Positions 1 to 9,512 of a stretch of 64,000 nt of DNA are shown here, piece by piece. The stretch's first letter is position 1, and each line of letters starts with the position of its first letter. Location: positions 50,640 through 114,639 of the forward strand of contig UQPQ01000001.1 of the NCBI GenBank assembly GCA_900542985.1, written 5' to 3'. Made by a program: the position numbers and the translations under genes. The stretch is from an uncultured Bacteroides sp. GTDB lineage: Bacteria; Bacteroidota; Bacteroidia; Bacteroidales; Bacteroidaceae. The notes beneath the pieces are model-generated. The model was given only the letters and a program-made list of their open reading frames with translations. It did no database searches and was not told the DNA's origin.

Positions 1-592
1 TGTCGTAATTCATACGTAGTAGTGTGCGGATTTGTGCGGCTTCTTCGGGCCGTACAAACATTCCGTGCAAAGGCTTAGAAGGGGAAAAACAAGCATTCAT
101 TAAGTCAAAGTAGCAGCCATCAGTATAGTTCTCTGTATTAGGATAGAGCCCTAAAAAACGGGACAGACGCATCAGAAAGACCAGGTGGAAGTTGGCGAAA
201 TTGCTATCACATGTATCCAGCCATTGGATAGAATGGATAAGGTAAGCAAAAAGTGGTCTGTTTTCAGCTTCTTCTTTAAGTGCACGGAACAGGAATTCTG
301 CCAGAAACATCGCAATGGCCGATTTGTATGGATCGTAAGGAAGACTGTGGAATAGATACCACATTCTGGCTTCTTTAATAGGGTGAAGTCCTGTCTTGGG
401 ACGTATTTCCGCTTCAAATTCAACAATCGACAAAGGTTGAAACAAGACTGATTTTACTGTAGCCTTGCGTGAACGGGGGAGTGGAACCAAAAAAGACATT
501 TCTCCTTCGGTCTCCGTATAGATGTGGATAATGTTCGATTTGTCGTTGTACTTTACTGTATGTAGTACGATGCCTGTATATTTTTGTAACAT
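1..592 (-). CDS. recO: DNA repair protein RecO, N-terminal part (runs off the window)
   Basis: Reading the minus strand from an ATG at 592 gives an uninterrupted frame of about 197 codons that continues past position 1. It begins [20 protein letters not shown], the OB-fold start typical of RecO, followed by the helical domain ([30 protein letters not shown]). RecO loads RecA onto SSB-coated DNA with RecR in gap repair. The C-terminal part, including any zinc-binding cysteines, lies outside the window. It is divergent from the tRNA-Glu/rpsT unit, a neighbourhood I know from Bacteroides. The assignment rests on reading the translation only, but the N-terminal pattern and context agree well. Confidence 0.88.
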   Translation of the reverse strand, partial: MLQKYTGIVLHTVKYNDKSNIIHIYTETEGEMSFLVPLPRSRKATVKSVLFQPLSIVEFEAEIRPKTGLHPIKEARMWYLFHSLPYDPYKSAIAMFLAEFLFRALKEEAENRPLFAYLIHSIQWLDTCDSNFANFHLVFLMRLSRFLGLYPNTENYTDGCYFDLMNACFSPSKPLHGMFVRPEEAAQIRTLLRMNYD

Positions 593-721
593 AGTAATAC
601 AAAGATATAGAATCTGAACTAAAATGAATACATAAAAGGAACTGAGATATATGGGAAGATGGCTTTTTAGACTTTTTGTAGGTCTTTGTAATCAAATAAT
701 TGAAAAAAAATATCAGAAAGT

Positions 722-752
722 TTTGCAGGTATGAAAATTCTTCATACCTTTG
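722..752 (+). promoter_or_regulatory. Bacteroides-type promoter for tRNA-Glu/rpsT
   Basis: TTTG at 722-725 and TACCTTTG at 745-752 are separated by 19 bp. This matches the Bacteroides sigma-ABfr consensus (TTTG, about 19-21 bp, TAnnTTTG). It lies about 65 bp upstream of the tRNA-Glu gene, so one transcript probably carries the tRNA and rpsT. Confidence 0.7.
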
Positions 753-818
753 CAACCGCAATCGAGAGATATGCATCCTCAGTTGCGGGCTCAGAAGTTC
801 TTTCTGGGAGTAAAGGAT

Positions 819-890
819 GGCCCGTTCGTCTATCGGTTAGGACGCAAGATTTTCATTCTTGAAAGGGGGGTTCGATTCCCCCACGGGCTA
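819..890 (+). tRNA. tRNA-Glu (anticodon UUC)
   Basis: The acceptor arms GGCCCGT (819-825) and ACGGGCT (883-889) pair over 7 bp with one G-U. The anticodon stem CAAGA/TCTTG encloses the loop TTTTCAT, giving anticodon TTC. The T-arm is GGGGG-TTCGATT-CCCCC. The discriminator is A890 and CCA is not encoded. It is followed 43 bp later by rpsT, so the two are likely cotranscribed. Confidence 0.96.
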
Positions 891-932
891 CATAATAAAC
901 AAAATCACGAACAATATTAAAGATTAGTCGAG

Positions 933-1187
933 ATGGCAAATCACAAATCATCTATCAAAAGAATTAGACAAGAAGAAAAGAGAAGACTTCACAATAGATA
1001 TTATGCAAAGACTATGCGTAATGCAGTGAAGAAGCTTCGTGCAACTACTGACAAAGGTGAAGCTGTTGCTTTGTTCCCTAATGTACAGAAAATGTTGGAT
1101 AAGTTGGCTAAACGTAACATTATCCACAAGAACAAAGCTGCAAACTTGAAGGCTAAATTGTCTGCTCATATCAGCAAATTGGCTTAA
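933..1187 (+). CDS. rpsT: 30S ribosomal protein S20
   Basis: This 84-residue, very basic protein starts [20 protein letters not shown], the classical S20 N-terminus, and continues with the helical repeats around RNAVKKLR and the C-terminal [15 protein letters not shown] motif. S20 is a primary binder of 16S rRNA in the 30S subunit body. Length is normal for the family. It follows tRNA-Glu and ends in a strong intrinsic terminator, so tRNA and rpsT form a short unit separate from gyrB. Confidence 0.98.
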   Translation: MANHKSSIKRIRQEEKRRLHNRYYAKTMRNAVKKLRATTDKGEAVALFPNVQKMLDKLAKRNIIHKNKAANLKAKLSAHISKLA

Positions 1188-1213
1188 GTTGTTGCCTGTT
1201 TTTTAAAGATATT

Positions 1214-1241
1214 AAGGCTGGGTTTTATAACTCAGCCTTTT
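1214..1241 (+). terminator. Intrinsic terminator after rpsT
   Basis: An 11-bp stem (AAGGCTGGGTT/AACTCAGCCTT, one G-U) with a TTAT loop runs straight into a short T run. It ends the tRNA-Glu/rpsT transcript. Confidence 0.85.
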
Positions 1242-1408
1242 GTCGTTTTCCCCTTGCTGTGAAAATATTCTTTGTCTGTTTTATTGTTTAATCTGGTCTG
1301 TTTCTATACTGTGTTTTGCACTTCTTTGAAGTGAGGTAGAATGTGCTTTACCTTATTTATTTTAGTATTTTTAGATAGAGGGAGAGGCGCAATGTCATAG
1401 ATTTTTAG

Positions 1409-1416
1409 TAACTTTG
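1409..1416 (+). promoter_or_regulatory. Candidate -7 element for gyrB
   Basis: TAACTTTG matches the Bacteroides -7 consensus TAnnTTTG and sits 33 bp before the gyrB ATG. No clear TTTG -33 box is seen at the expected distance, so this is a partial match. Confidence 0.5.
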
Positions 1417-1448
1417 AACACTTAAAAATCTAAGTTATTAATAAAGAA

Positions 1449-3413
1449 ATGAGCGAAGAACTGACACCTAACAGCGGAAGTAATTATTCGGCAAGTAGCA
1501 TTCAGGTTTTGGAAGGACTTGAGGCTGTACGCAAGCGTCCCGCTATGTATATCGGCGACATCAGTGAAAAAGGGTTGCACCATTTGGTTTACGAAGTGGT
1601 AGACAACTCAATTGATGAGGCCCTCGCCGGTTATTGTACCCATATAGAAGTAACTATCAACGAAGACAATTCAATTACCGTACAAGATAACGGACGAGGT
1701 ATTCCTGTTGATTTTCATGAAAAAGAAAAGAAATCGGCATTGGAGGTCGTTATGACCGTGCTTCATGCCGGAGGTAAATTCGATAAAGGTTCATACAAGG
1801 TATCCGGAGGTTTGCATGGTGTTGGTGTATCGTGTGTAAATGCATTGTCTACTCACATGACAACCAATGTATTCCGCAATGGAAAAATCTATCAGCAGGA
1901 ATATGAGTGTGGTAAGCCTCTGTATGCAGTGAAAGAGGTTGGTACATGTGATATCACCGGTACTCGTCAGACGTTCTGGCCAGATGCAAGTATTTTTACT
2001 GTAACCGAGTATAAATACAGCATTCTGCAGGCTCGTATGCGTGAATTGGCCTATCTGAACAAAGGTATTACCATTACTTTGACCGACAAGCGTGTACGGG
2101 AGGAAGACGGCTCTTATAAGAGTGAAACTTTCCATTCGGAAGAAGGAGTAAAAGAGTTCGTACGCTTCTTGAATTCTACCAACACTCCACTAATTGAAGA
2201 TGTCATTTATCTGAATACTGAAAAGCAGGGAATTCCTATTGAATGTGCCATTATGTACAATACTGGCTTCCGCGAAAACCTGCATTCGTATGTAAACAAT
2301 ATCAATACCATCGAAGGTGGTACACACGAAGCCGGATTCCGTACTGCTCTGACTCGTGTATTGAAGAAATACGCTGAAGAAAGCAAGGCACTGGAAAAAG
2401 CGAAAGTGGAAATTTCCGGAGAAGACTTCCGTGAAGGGCTGATTGCTGTAATCTCAGTGAAGGTAGCAGAGCCTCAGTTCGAAGGACAGACTAAAACCAA
2501 GTTGGGTAATAACGAGGTAAGCGGAGCTGTCAATCAGGCAGTAGGTGAAGCTTTGACTTATTATCTGGAAGAACATCCTAAGGAAGCCAAGACAATTGTA
2601 GATAAAGTTGTATTGGCAGCTACTGCGCGTATTGCAGCGCGTAAAGCCCGTGAATCGGTACAACGCAAGAGCCCGATGGGTGGAGGTGGTTTGCCGGGTA
2701 AACTGGCCGATTGCTCAAGTCGTGTAGCAGAAGAATGTGAGTTGTTCCTTGTCGAGGGTGATTCTGCAGGTGGTTCTGCAAAACAAGGACGAAGCCGTCA
2801 GTTCCAGGCTATCTTGCCGTTGCGTGGTAAGATTCTGAACGTAGAGAAGGCGATGTGGCACAAAGCATTCGAAAGTGACGAGGTAAACAATATTATTCAG
2901 GCATTGGGAATCCGTTTCGGAGTAGACGGAGAAGAAAACAGCAAGAAGGCCAATATTGATAAATTGCGTTATCATAAGGTAATTATTATGACCGATGCCG
3001 ACGTCGATGGTTCACACATCGACACCCTTATTATGACATTGTTCTACCGCTATATGCCTGAAGTAATTCAAGGCGGACACCTGTATATTGCTACTCCTCC
3101 TTTGTATAAATGTTCAAAGGGAAAAGTAAGCGAATACTGCTATACCGATGAAGAACGTATGGCATTCATTCAGAAATACGGTGACGGTACAGAGACAGGT
3201 ATTCATACTCAGCGTTACAAAGGTTTGGGTGAAATGAATCCGGAACAGTTGTGGGAAACTACCATGAATCCTGAAACCCGTATTTTGAAACAGGTAAATA
3301 TTGAAAATGCCGCAGAGGCAGACTATATCTTTTCTATGCTGATGGGAGACGATGTAGCTCCTCGCCGTGAATTTATTGAAAAGAATGCGACTTATGCGAA
3401 TATCGATGCATAA
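1449..3413 (+). CDS. gyrB: DNA gyrase subunit B
   Basis: A 654-residue ATPase subunit of DNA gyrase (with GyrA), which introduces negative supercoils. The GHKL ATPase motifs are visible: VYEVVDNSIDEAL around 47-59, NGRGIPV near 81-87 and GGLHGVGVSCVNALS near 120-134. The TOPRIM domain has EGDSAGG at 436-442 and the metal-binding DADVD with D516, D518 and D520. The C-terminal RYKGLGEMN motif is also present. Length fits the ~650-residue Bacteroidetes class without a large TOPRIM insertion. It is the target of aminocoumarins. It stands alone between two terminators with its own -7 element. Confidence 0.98.
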   Translation: MSEELTPNSGSNYSASSIQVLEGLEAVRKRPAMYIGDISEKGLHHLVYEVVDNSIDEALAGYCTHIEVTINEDNSITVQDNGRGIPVDFHEKEKKSALEVVMTVLHAGGKFDKGSYKVSGGLHGVGVSCVNALSTHMTTNVFRNGKIYQQEYECGKPLYAVKEVGTCDITGTRQTFWPDASIFTVTEYKYSILQARMRELAYLNKGITITLTDKRVREEDGSYKSETFHSEEGVKEFVRFLNSTNTPLIEDVIYLNTEKQGIPIECAIMYNTGFRENLHSYVNNINTIEGGTHEAGFRTALTRVLKKYAEESKALEKAKVEISGEDFREGLIAVISVKVAEPQFEGQTKTKLGNNEVSGAVNQAVGEALTYYLEEHPKEAKTIVDKVVLAATARIAARKARESVQRKSPMGGGGLPGKLADCSSRVAEECELFLVEGDSAGGSAKQGRSRQFQAILPLRGKILNVEKAMWHKAFESDEVNNIIQALGIRFGVDGEENSKKANIDKLRYHKVIIMTDADVDGSHIDTLIMTLFYRYMPEVIQGGHLYIATPPLYKCSKGKVSEYCYTDEERMAFIQKYGDGTETGIHTQRYKGLGEMNPEQLWETTMNPETRILKQVNIENAAEADYIFSMLMGDDVAPRREFIEKNATYANIDA

Positions 3414-3483
3414 GGAGTGTTTTTTATATATTCATAATTAATTTTTATCTAAACAAATCCATCCTCACATCTTACAATGAGGG

Positions 3484-3520
3484 AAGCTCCGGAGGTCTGT
3501 AGGCATCCGGAGCTTTTTTA
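3484..3520 (+). terminator. Intrinsic terminator after gyrB
   Basis: A perfect 10-bp stem (AAGCTCCGGA at 3484-3493, TCCGGAGCTT at 3506-3515) with a 12-nt loop is followed by a run of Ts. Confidence 0.88.
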
Positions 3521-3672
3521 TTGAAATACGTCGGCCGATTCCTTTTTTTATCTCCAAATCGGTTTATATTTTTAGTTTCTGTTTATGCCCTACAAGGTGT
3601 TCTGAGCACGATTTATACTTGTTTTTACTTATATTTTCTTTCACGGGAAAGTGAACTTCTGTATTATTTCAT

Positions 3673-3680
3673 TACTTTTG
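3673..3680 (+). promoter_or_regulatory. Candidate -7 element for the GH77 gene
   Basis: TACTTTTG matches TAnnTTTG and lies 32 bp before the ATG at 3712. No good -33 box was found. Confidence 0.5.
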
Positions 3681-3711
3681 AGAAAAAGATAAACTAATAC
3701 CTCAGAAAAAT

Positions 3712-6378
3712 ATGAAACTAACTTTTCGCATTCAGTATCGTACGGTGTGGGGGGAATATCTTTGTGTAATCTTGAATGAGGAAGTCATCGAACTGTCTAC
3801 TAAAGACGGGAACGAATGGCAGGGCACTGCCGAATGCCGGCTTCCGGAAGGAGATTCACTTGTAACCTACCGGTACGGTGTTTTCCGCGACGGAGTCTGT
3901 ATCCGTAAAGAACTTGGAGCTATATCGCATTCCTTTTGTATCGGGAATGCTCAACAAAGTCATTTGATTCTATGCGATTGTTGGAGAGATTTACCCGCAG
4001 AATCATATCGCTACAGTTCGGCTTTTAATGGCATTTATGTACCTCAGCAACCTAACAAATTATCCGATGGAGTAGGTAGTTGTATCACTTTCCGTGCTCT
4101 TTGTCCGGGTCTTAGTGTGAAGAAACAAGCACTCGGTCTTATAGGAAGTTGCGATGCATTGGGAAACTGGGAATATTGCCGTCCGTTGCGGATGATGGAA
4201 GTACAGCCTAATGTATGGCATCTTACATTGGATGCCGCCTCTCTTCGATATACTTTCGAATATAAATTTGTGGCCATCAATGTAGAAACTGGAGCTGTAG
4301 AAGAATGGGAATGCGGTTCCAACCGTATATTCCATATTCAGCCACTTCTGCGTGGTGAAACTTACCTGCCGATGGAAACTGAAGTGTTCTTCAATCTTCC
4401 GCAACATAAGATTGCAGGTAGTGCCATTCCGGTATTTTCACTTCGCTCGGAAGGCAGTTTTGGAGTCGGCGACTTTGGTGACTTAAAGCACTTTATCACC
4501 TGGGCTGCCGAAACCGGGCAACAAGCTGTGCAGATTCTGCCTATCAATGATACTACAATGACTGGTACGTGGACTGATTCGTATCCGTATAGCAGTATTT
4601 CTATTTATGCATTTCATCCTATGTTTGTCGATTTGCGTCAGTTGCCCGTGTTGAACGACTGGAAACTCGCCAAACAAATGGAAGAAGAGCGTATTCGGCT
4701 GAATGCGTTACCACAGGTAGATTACGAAGAAGTGAACCGCCTGAAACAAGCTTATCTGAAAGCCGTGTTTCAGCAGGAAAAAGACCTGATATTGTCTTCC
4801 GAAGGGCTTCGCAGTTTCTTCCACGATAACGAAGAATGGCTGATGCCTTATGCGGCATTCTGTTATCTGCGCGATCGTTTCGGAACCCCCGATTTCCATC
4901 AGTGGGGAGAATATAGTGTGTACGATGAAGAAAAGGTACAGGCACTTTGTGCATCCGACAGCGAAGCTTATCCGGAAATTGCATTCCATTATTTTGTGCA
5001 GTATGAGCTCCATATTCAGTTGCTCGATGCCTGCAATTACGGTCGTAGCCGTGGAGTGATTGTCAAAGGAGATATACCAATTGGTATCAGTCGTACCAGT
5101 GTGGAAGCCTGGGTAGAACCCTATTACTTTAACATGAACGGACAGGCTGGTGCTCCACCCGATGCTTTTTCTACCAAAGGCCAGAACTGGGGAATGCCAA
5201 CCTACAACTGGAATGTGATGGAGAAAGACAATTACCAATGGTGGCGCCGCCGTTTCTGTAAGATGGCAGAATATTTTACAGCTTACCGTATCGACCATAT
5301 TTTGGGATTCTTCCGTATTTGGGAGATTCCAGTCCACTCTGTGCATGGCCTGTTAGGACAGTTTGTCCCTTCTTTGCCTATGAGTAAGGAGGAAATCCAG
5401 AGTTTTGGTTTACGTTTTCAGCCGGAATTCATGACGAAACCGTTTATCAATGACTATATATTGAATACCATGTTTGGCGAACGGAGCGAAGAGGTTCGTC
5501 AGACTTTTGTACAGCATGTACATCACGATATCTACGAGATGCGTCCGGAATTTGATACGCAGCGTAAGGTCGAGGCTTATTTTGCAGGAAAAACAGATGA
5601 GGCTGATCTTGATCTGAAAGAAGGATTGTACTCACTCATTAGCGATGTGCTGTTTGTGGTAGACCGTGATAATCCGGAAATGTATCATCCGCGCATTGCC
5701 GTGCAGAACGATTTTGTATATCGTCAGCTCAATGGACAGGAACAGGAAGCGTTCAACCGCTTGTACAATCACTATTATTATCAGCGTCATAATGATTTCT
5801 GGTATCGGGAAGCCATGAAGAAACTGCCGGTACTGACGCAGTCTACTTCCATGCTGGTATGTGGAGAAGACTTGGGTATGGTGCCCGACTGCGTGCCTTG
5901 GGTAATGGATCAGTTGCAGATTCTGTCCTTGGAGATACAGCGTATGCCCAAGAATCCTGAACATGAGTTTGGGCACGTCAGCGAATATCCATTCCGTTCG
6001 GTATGTACTATTGGTACACACGATATGTCTACCTTCCGCGGATGGTGGGAGGAAGACCGTAGCGTAACAGAATCTTTCTATTATCGTGAGTTGGGTCATT
6101 GGGGAGACTTGCCGGAACATGCTCCGGGCTGGCTGTGTGAGGATGTGGTACGCCGCCATTTATACAGTCCGTCCATGCTTTGTATTCTTACCTGGCAAGA
6201 CTGGACAGCGATGGACGAATCACTTCGTAACCCGGATATTGAAATTGAGCGTATCAATGTACCGGCCAATCCGAAACATTACTGGCGCTGGCGTATGCAC
6301 ATCACGCTGGAAGAACTGATGAAGCAGGATGCTTTCAACGAAAAGATACGTAACATGATTGCCGAAAGCGGTCGTTAG
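3712..6378 (+). CDS. malQ: 4-alpha-glucanotransferase (GH77) with two N-terminal starch-binding domains
   Basis: This 888-residue protein resembles the long Bacteroides/plant DPE2 type of amylomaltase. Two CBM20-like modules occupy roughly residues 1-100 and 120-225, and the GH77 barrel fills the rest. Visible catalytic motifs are GDIPIGISR from 453, RIDHILGFFR with the likely nucleophile D528, CGEDLG with the likely acid/base E719, and THD at 769-771. It transfers maltodextrin segments between alpha-1,4-glucans, releasing glucose. No signal peptide is seen, so it should be cytoplasmic and act on maltose or maltodextrin imported by the sus system 6 kb away. It has its own promoter element and terminator. 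Confidence 0.93.
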   Translation: MKLTFRIQYRTVWGEYLCVILNEEVIELSTKDGNEWQGTAECRLPEGDSLVTYRYGVFRDGVCIRKELGAISHSFCIGNAQQSHLILCDCWRDLPAESYRYSSAFNGIYVPQQPNKLSDGVGSCITFRALCPGLSVKKQALGLIGSCDALGNWEYCRPLRMMEVQPNVWHLTLDAASLRYTFEYKFVAINVETGAVEEWECGSNRIFHIQPLLRGETYLPMETEVFFNLPQHKIAGSAIPVFSLRSEGSFGVGDFGDLKHFITWAAETGQQAVQILPINDTTMTGTWTDSYPYSSISIYAFHPMFVDLRQLPVLNDWKLAKQMEEERIRLNALPQVDYEEVNRLKQAYLKAVFQQEKDLILSSEGLRSFFHDNEEWLMPYAAFCYLRDRFGTPDFHQWGEYSVYDEEKVQALCASDSEAYPEIAFHYFVQYELHIQLLDACNYGRSRGVIVKGDIPIGISRTSVEAWVEPYYFNMNGQAGAPPDAFSTKGQNWGMPTYNWNVMEKDNYQWWRRRFCKMAEYFTAYRIDHILGFFRIWEIPVHSVHGLLGQFVPSLPMSKEEIQSFGLRFQPEFMTKPFINDYILNTMFGERSEEVRQTFVQHVHHDIYEMRPEFDTQRKVEAYFAGKTDEADLDLKEGLYSLISDVLFVVDRDNPEMYHPRIAVQNDFVYRQLNGQEQEAFNRLYNHYYYQRHNDFWYREAMKKLPVLTQSTSMLVCGEDLGMVPDCVPWVMDQLQILSLEIQRMPKNPEHEFGHVSEYPFRSVCTIGTHDMSTFRGWWEEDRSVTESFYYRELGHWGDLPEHAPGWLCEDVVRRHLYSPSMLCILTWQDWTAMDESLRNPDIEIERINVPANPKHYWRWRMHITLEELMKQDAFNEKIRNMIAESGR

Positions 6379-6401
6379 AAGTGATAGATTTTTATGATAG
6401 C

Positions 6402-6440
6402 AAGTGGTTGTCGCACGTGTGGTGGCAACCACTTTTTTTA
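6402..6440 (+). terminator. Intrinsic terminator after the GH77 gene
   Basis: AAGTGGTTG (6402-6410) pairs with CAACCACTT (6426-6434), followed by a T run. Confidence 0.88.
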
Positions 6441-7366
6441 TCTTTTGGTAAATATCATATTGGTAGGTAAAAAGGAATTTTTATATTAAAAAATGAGAAA
6501 ATGCTCTTTCCCGATAACTCGTGTTTTGAATAAAAAGTTCGCTCACGGCGATAAAAACTCCTTTTTAGAACCGGAAAACCTCCTTGAAATATGTTATAAG
6601 ACAGGTTTATGATGCCTTTTCCGGAGGAAAATACAACCTTTATCAAACGGCAACAATACTTGTAACGAGGGCTGACGGTACTAGAATCGTTGCCTTACGC
6701 GATTAGTCGCGTTGACTGATGCTTCCTTTTGTTGGTTTTTACCTGTTTTCGGGTGGTTTCCGGTGCTTTTTCGAAGCAGATTCTCTTCATCTTTTGAAAT
6801 GATAAAAGGCTGCTTTTCCCTTGATTTTTCGATGTCGGTGTATGGTGTAGACTATTCTTTATGTTGTTTAGAAGAATAATGACTGTAATTTCTGTCTTTC
6901 TGTATTTTATAAAGGCCGAAAAACAGCCGAATTTTCCACGACTTCTGTACCGGTGGTCAAATAGCGCCGTGTAGAAGCATCTGAATTGACATTTTGTAAA
7001 TAGTGAGAAATGAGAAAAAGGAGGGGGAGACATTGTATCATTTTGTCAAAACAAGAAACAGATGTCTATCAGAGTCGCAGCATGAGTCTGGAAAGCATAG
7101 AACTGGTGTGGGTGTGAGAAAGTAAGAAAGCAAAAAGTCTTTTTGAATGATTATTTGCTACATAGTATTGATATCAGACCATATAGTAATTCAATATGGC
7201 CATTTGGTACAAGATGCGATAATGCGATATTGTCTCGGTTGAAGAGGATGCTTATTTTTACTTTCAAATAAAAAGCGCATCTTTTTTGCTTGGAAGGAAT
7301 CCCCTGCGTTTTTAACGTCAATAATAGGAAGGTCTTTGGGGATGAGACCTGCGTAAAACTATTCAA
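6441..7366. other. 926-bp stretch without a supportable gene
   Basis: No reading frame here looks protein-like. Two minus-strand frames (6695-7033 and 7151-7366) have low-complexity, basic, unfamiliar translations. A small perfect inverted repeat, ACGCGA-TTAG-TCGCGT, sits at 6697-6712. The region may hold an unrecognised regulatory RNA or a decayed gene, but I cannot support either. Confidence 0.5.
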
Positions 7367-7933
7367 ATGATGAGACAGAATCTATTTCTTAAGGTAATGC
7401 TTGTTGTAACGGCATTGGTAATGAATCTTACAGTTTGTGCAGCCACAGGAACATTGGGCTCTTCTGATTTTTCTTACGAGGGTATGGATTATAAGAAGAA
7501 TCGTTTTGCTATCGATTTTGGTATAGGAGGTGGTCAAGGTAGTACAGGCTTTGATTTGGGGGTAAGATACCAACATAATTTTGCTCCTTTTATTGGTTGG
7601 GATGTACTTAGTGTAAAAGCTGCTTTTCCAACTGAAGGCACGTTTGATGAAGCTCCGGATTTGCAGATTATGACAGGTGTGCGTGGTACAACTCCTAATT
7701 TTTATAAGAACATGTCAGCCTATGCGTCAATTGCTTCCGGCTATGGATTCAGTACAGACAGTAGTGTATATAATAATGATGGAGGTGTATGCGCTGAAAT
7801 AGGAGTGGGTATCAATCTTTGTAAGTATGTCTATATGGGATATGCATTCAATTTCCAGAAGATACATATTAATGATATGGATTTATCTGGAAAAGGAAAG
7901 GTACATTACTTCCGTTTAGGTTTTGTATTCTAA
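7367..7933 (+). CDS. Small outer-membrane beta-barrel protein
   Basis: A 188-residue protein with a signal peptide (hydrophobic FLKVMLVVTALVMNLTVCA, cleavage near residue 25). The mature part has alternating, glycine- and aromatic-rich strands (FAIDFGIGGGQGSTGFDLGVRYQHNF, YVYMGYAFNFQKI) and ends in FRLGFVF, with the terminal Phe favoured by the BAM complex. This suggests an 8-stranded OmpA/OmpW-like barrel. No peptidoglycan-binding domain is present. Function is unknown, and no operon partner is seen. The tandem MM start leaves one codon of ambiguity. Confidence 0.75.
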   Translation: MMRQNLFLKVMLVVTALVMNLTVCAATGTLGSSDFSYEGMDYKKNRFAIDFGIGGGQGSTGFDLGVRYQHNFAPFIGWDVLSVKAAFPTEGTFDEAPDLQIMTGVRGTTPNFYKNMSAYASIASGYGFSTDSSVYNNDGGVCAEIGVGINLCKYVYMGYAFNFQKIHINDMDLSGKGKVHYFRLGFVF

Positions 7934-8251
7934 GGTTTTTTACTTTTGATGAAGTTGGAAAGAGTTGTTGCTTTTTCCGTTTTTTGAAGGATCTGTTTGA
8001 ATTTTGTTCGGCTTCGTTCGATTGGAAAATTTGAACAGGTCCTTAATTTTTTCAGAGTGTATAAGAATAATAGGTAGGATTGTTTTCTTTAATTGTATGA
8101 GTTCTTTTCACTGAATAGAGTTTTGACAAAGAGATAAAATGAGCATATGAAGATACTTATAATTATTTTATATGCCATTTTGTTGTCGTTTTCTGTATTT
8201 ACCCCATAATCTTATGGCCGGTATAATGGAGATATTTATTGGATAGTATAA
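7934..8251. other. 318-bp intergenic region without a recognised gene
   Basis: AT-rich sequence between the small barrel gene and the convergent terminator. I see no coding frame or clear promoter in it. Confidence 0.5.
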
Positions 8252-8300
8252 AATAAGCCAACTGATTCAGACCTATAGTACTGAAATCAGTTGGCTTATT
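8252..8300. terminator. Long bidirectional terminator hairpin
   Basis: AATAAGCCAACTGATT (8252-8267) and its exact complement at 8285-8300 form a perfect 16-bp stem with a 17-nt loop. It lies 27 bp beyond the stop codon of the minus-strand lipoprotein gene and can also stop plus-strand transcription. Confidence 0.8.
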
Positions 8301-8326
8301 AATATTTTATAGTAATCGTACTACGA

Positions 8327-9439
8327 TTATTCTTTCACTTGGATGGCTTTTTCAAATTCAGCCCAGTGTTCATCAGTCATGTTCGACGGGATGAAGAGAG
8401 CTACACCTGCTGCACCTGCTTCGATAGATCCGCGTACAGCTTCACCGATTTCAGATGGAATCAAACCGTGTCCTTCCGGATCTTTGATATTGGCTTTGTT
8501 CTGCCAGTCGCGACAGATGAACAAGCCACTATATACCGGAACTTTACCGTTTACAGATTCTACTTCTTCTTTAGTTACTTTACCTACCCATGAAGCTGGT
8601 TCCAGATAGAAGTCATTGTAGTTCATCGGGAAGAAAGCATCAATGTTCCATTTGTTCCATTCCTGGCGAACCAATTTCTTAGCATACGATTCCGGACCAG
8701 GGAATACAGCCGCACTTACTTTCTTTCCTTTAGCATGTACTGCATCTGCAATTTTGTTTACCAAGTCGGTAATCTTGTGATAACGGAATTCTTTCCATTC
8801 CTGGCAAGTAGAAGGATCTTCTACAGCCTTGATATCAATACCACTTTCAGCCTTGAAATCAGCTACACACTTGTCGCAGTAGCAATAGTCGGCAGTAGGA
8901 TATTCTTCGTTCATCACCAGTCCGTATTTGTCCCACAAACCACGAGCCAGAATGACGTCTACGTAGCGGATATAATCCAAATGAATAAAGTCTACTTCAG
9001 GAATATCTGCAATCTTACCATATTCGGTTACCAGATAGTTGATTACATTCTGATTGTTCGGACACATACATTTGTAGTAAGGAACATAAGCCTGTACGTT
9101 GTAGGCTGATTCACCTTTACGGTTTACGGCATACCAAGTAGAGTCGGCATCTCCTTTCAGCATAGCTGGAATCCATGCATGATATTCCAGACCGTTGGCA
9201 TGAGCAATTTTAGCAGCACGGGTGTGCTTTTCTACATTGAATCCACCGGCATTGTAACACATACCTACCAGTCCGTGGTCTTTCCATTTCTTGAAATCGG
9301 CCTGAATGGAAGCTTCGGTGGCGTCTTCCCCTTCACCTTGCCATCCGTATACCGGAATAGTTTTTACAGCCCCGCTGTTACACGAGGTCATGCCTAATAC
9401 ACATGCAGCTGCAATAGCTAATAACGATTTTACTTTCAT
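8327..9439 (-). CDS. Lipoprotein with a glycosidase-like TIM barrel (GHL10-like)
   Basis: A 370-residue protein with a lipoprotein signal (lipobox LGMTSC, Cys20). The body reads as a TIM barrel of the putative glycosyl hydrolase type: GLVGMCYNAGG, HANGLEYHAWIPAM, VDFIHLDYIRYVD, KKVSAAVFPGPE, IDAFFPMNYNDF and GAAGVALFIPSN. The DYIRY and NYNDF strand ends resemble active-site segments of GHL10/GH-D-like families. A CYCDKC motif near 187-192 may bind a metal. It is the last gene of a minus-strand set with the SLC45-like permease and the SusR-like regulator, so a surface or periplasmic role in alpha-glucan use is plausible but not shown. Confidence 0.7.
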   Translation of the reverse strand: MKVKSLLAIAAACVLGMTSCNSGAVKTIPVYGWQGEGEDATEASIQADFKKWKDHGLVGMCYNAGGFNVEKHTRAAKIAHANGLEYHAWIPAMLKGDADSTWYAVNRKGESAYNVQAYVPYYKCMCPNNQNVINYLVTEYGKIADIPEVDFIHLDYIRYVDVILARGLWDKYGLVMNEEYPTADYCYCDKCVADFKAESGIDIKAVEDPSTCQEWKEFRYHKITDLVNKIADAVHAKGKKVSAAVFPGPESYAKKLVRQEWNKWNIDAFFPMNYNDFYLEPASWVGKVTKEEVESVNGKVPVYSGLFICRDWQNKANIKDPEGHGLIPSEIGEAVRGSIEAGAAGVALFIPSNMTDEHWAEFEKAIQVKE

Positions 9440-9512
9440 ACGTTAGGTTGATGTTTATAAATTGTTGTTTTTCTAAATATCTACAAATATCCGAAAAAAA
9501 AATGATGATTCC

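Noticed and set aside
6695..7033. 112-codon minus-strand frame in the gap after the GH77 gene
   Set aside because: Its translation is basic, low in hydrophobic pattern and unfamiliar, and it has no operon context or promoter. It reads like chance.
7151..7366. 71-codon minus-strand frame upstream of the small barrel gene
   Set aside because: There is no domain-like pattern, and it occupies the likely promoter region of the gene at 7367.
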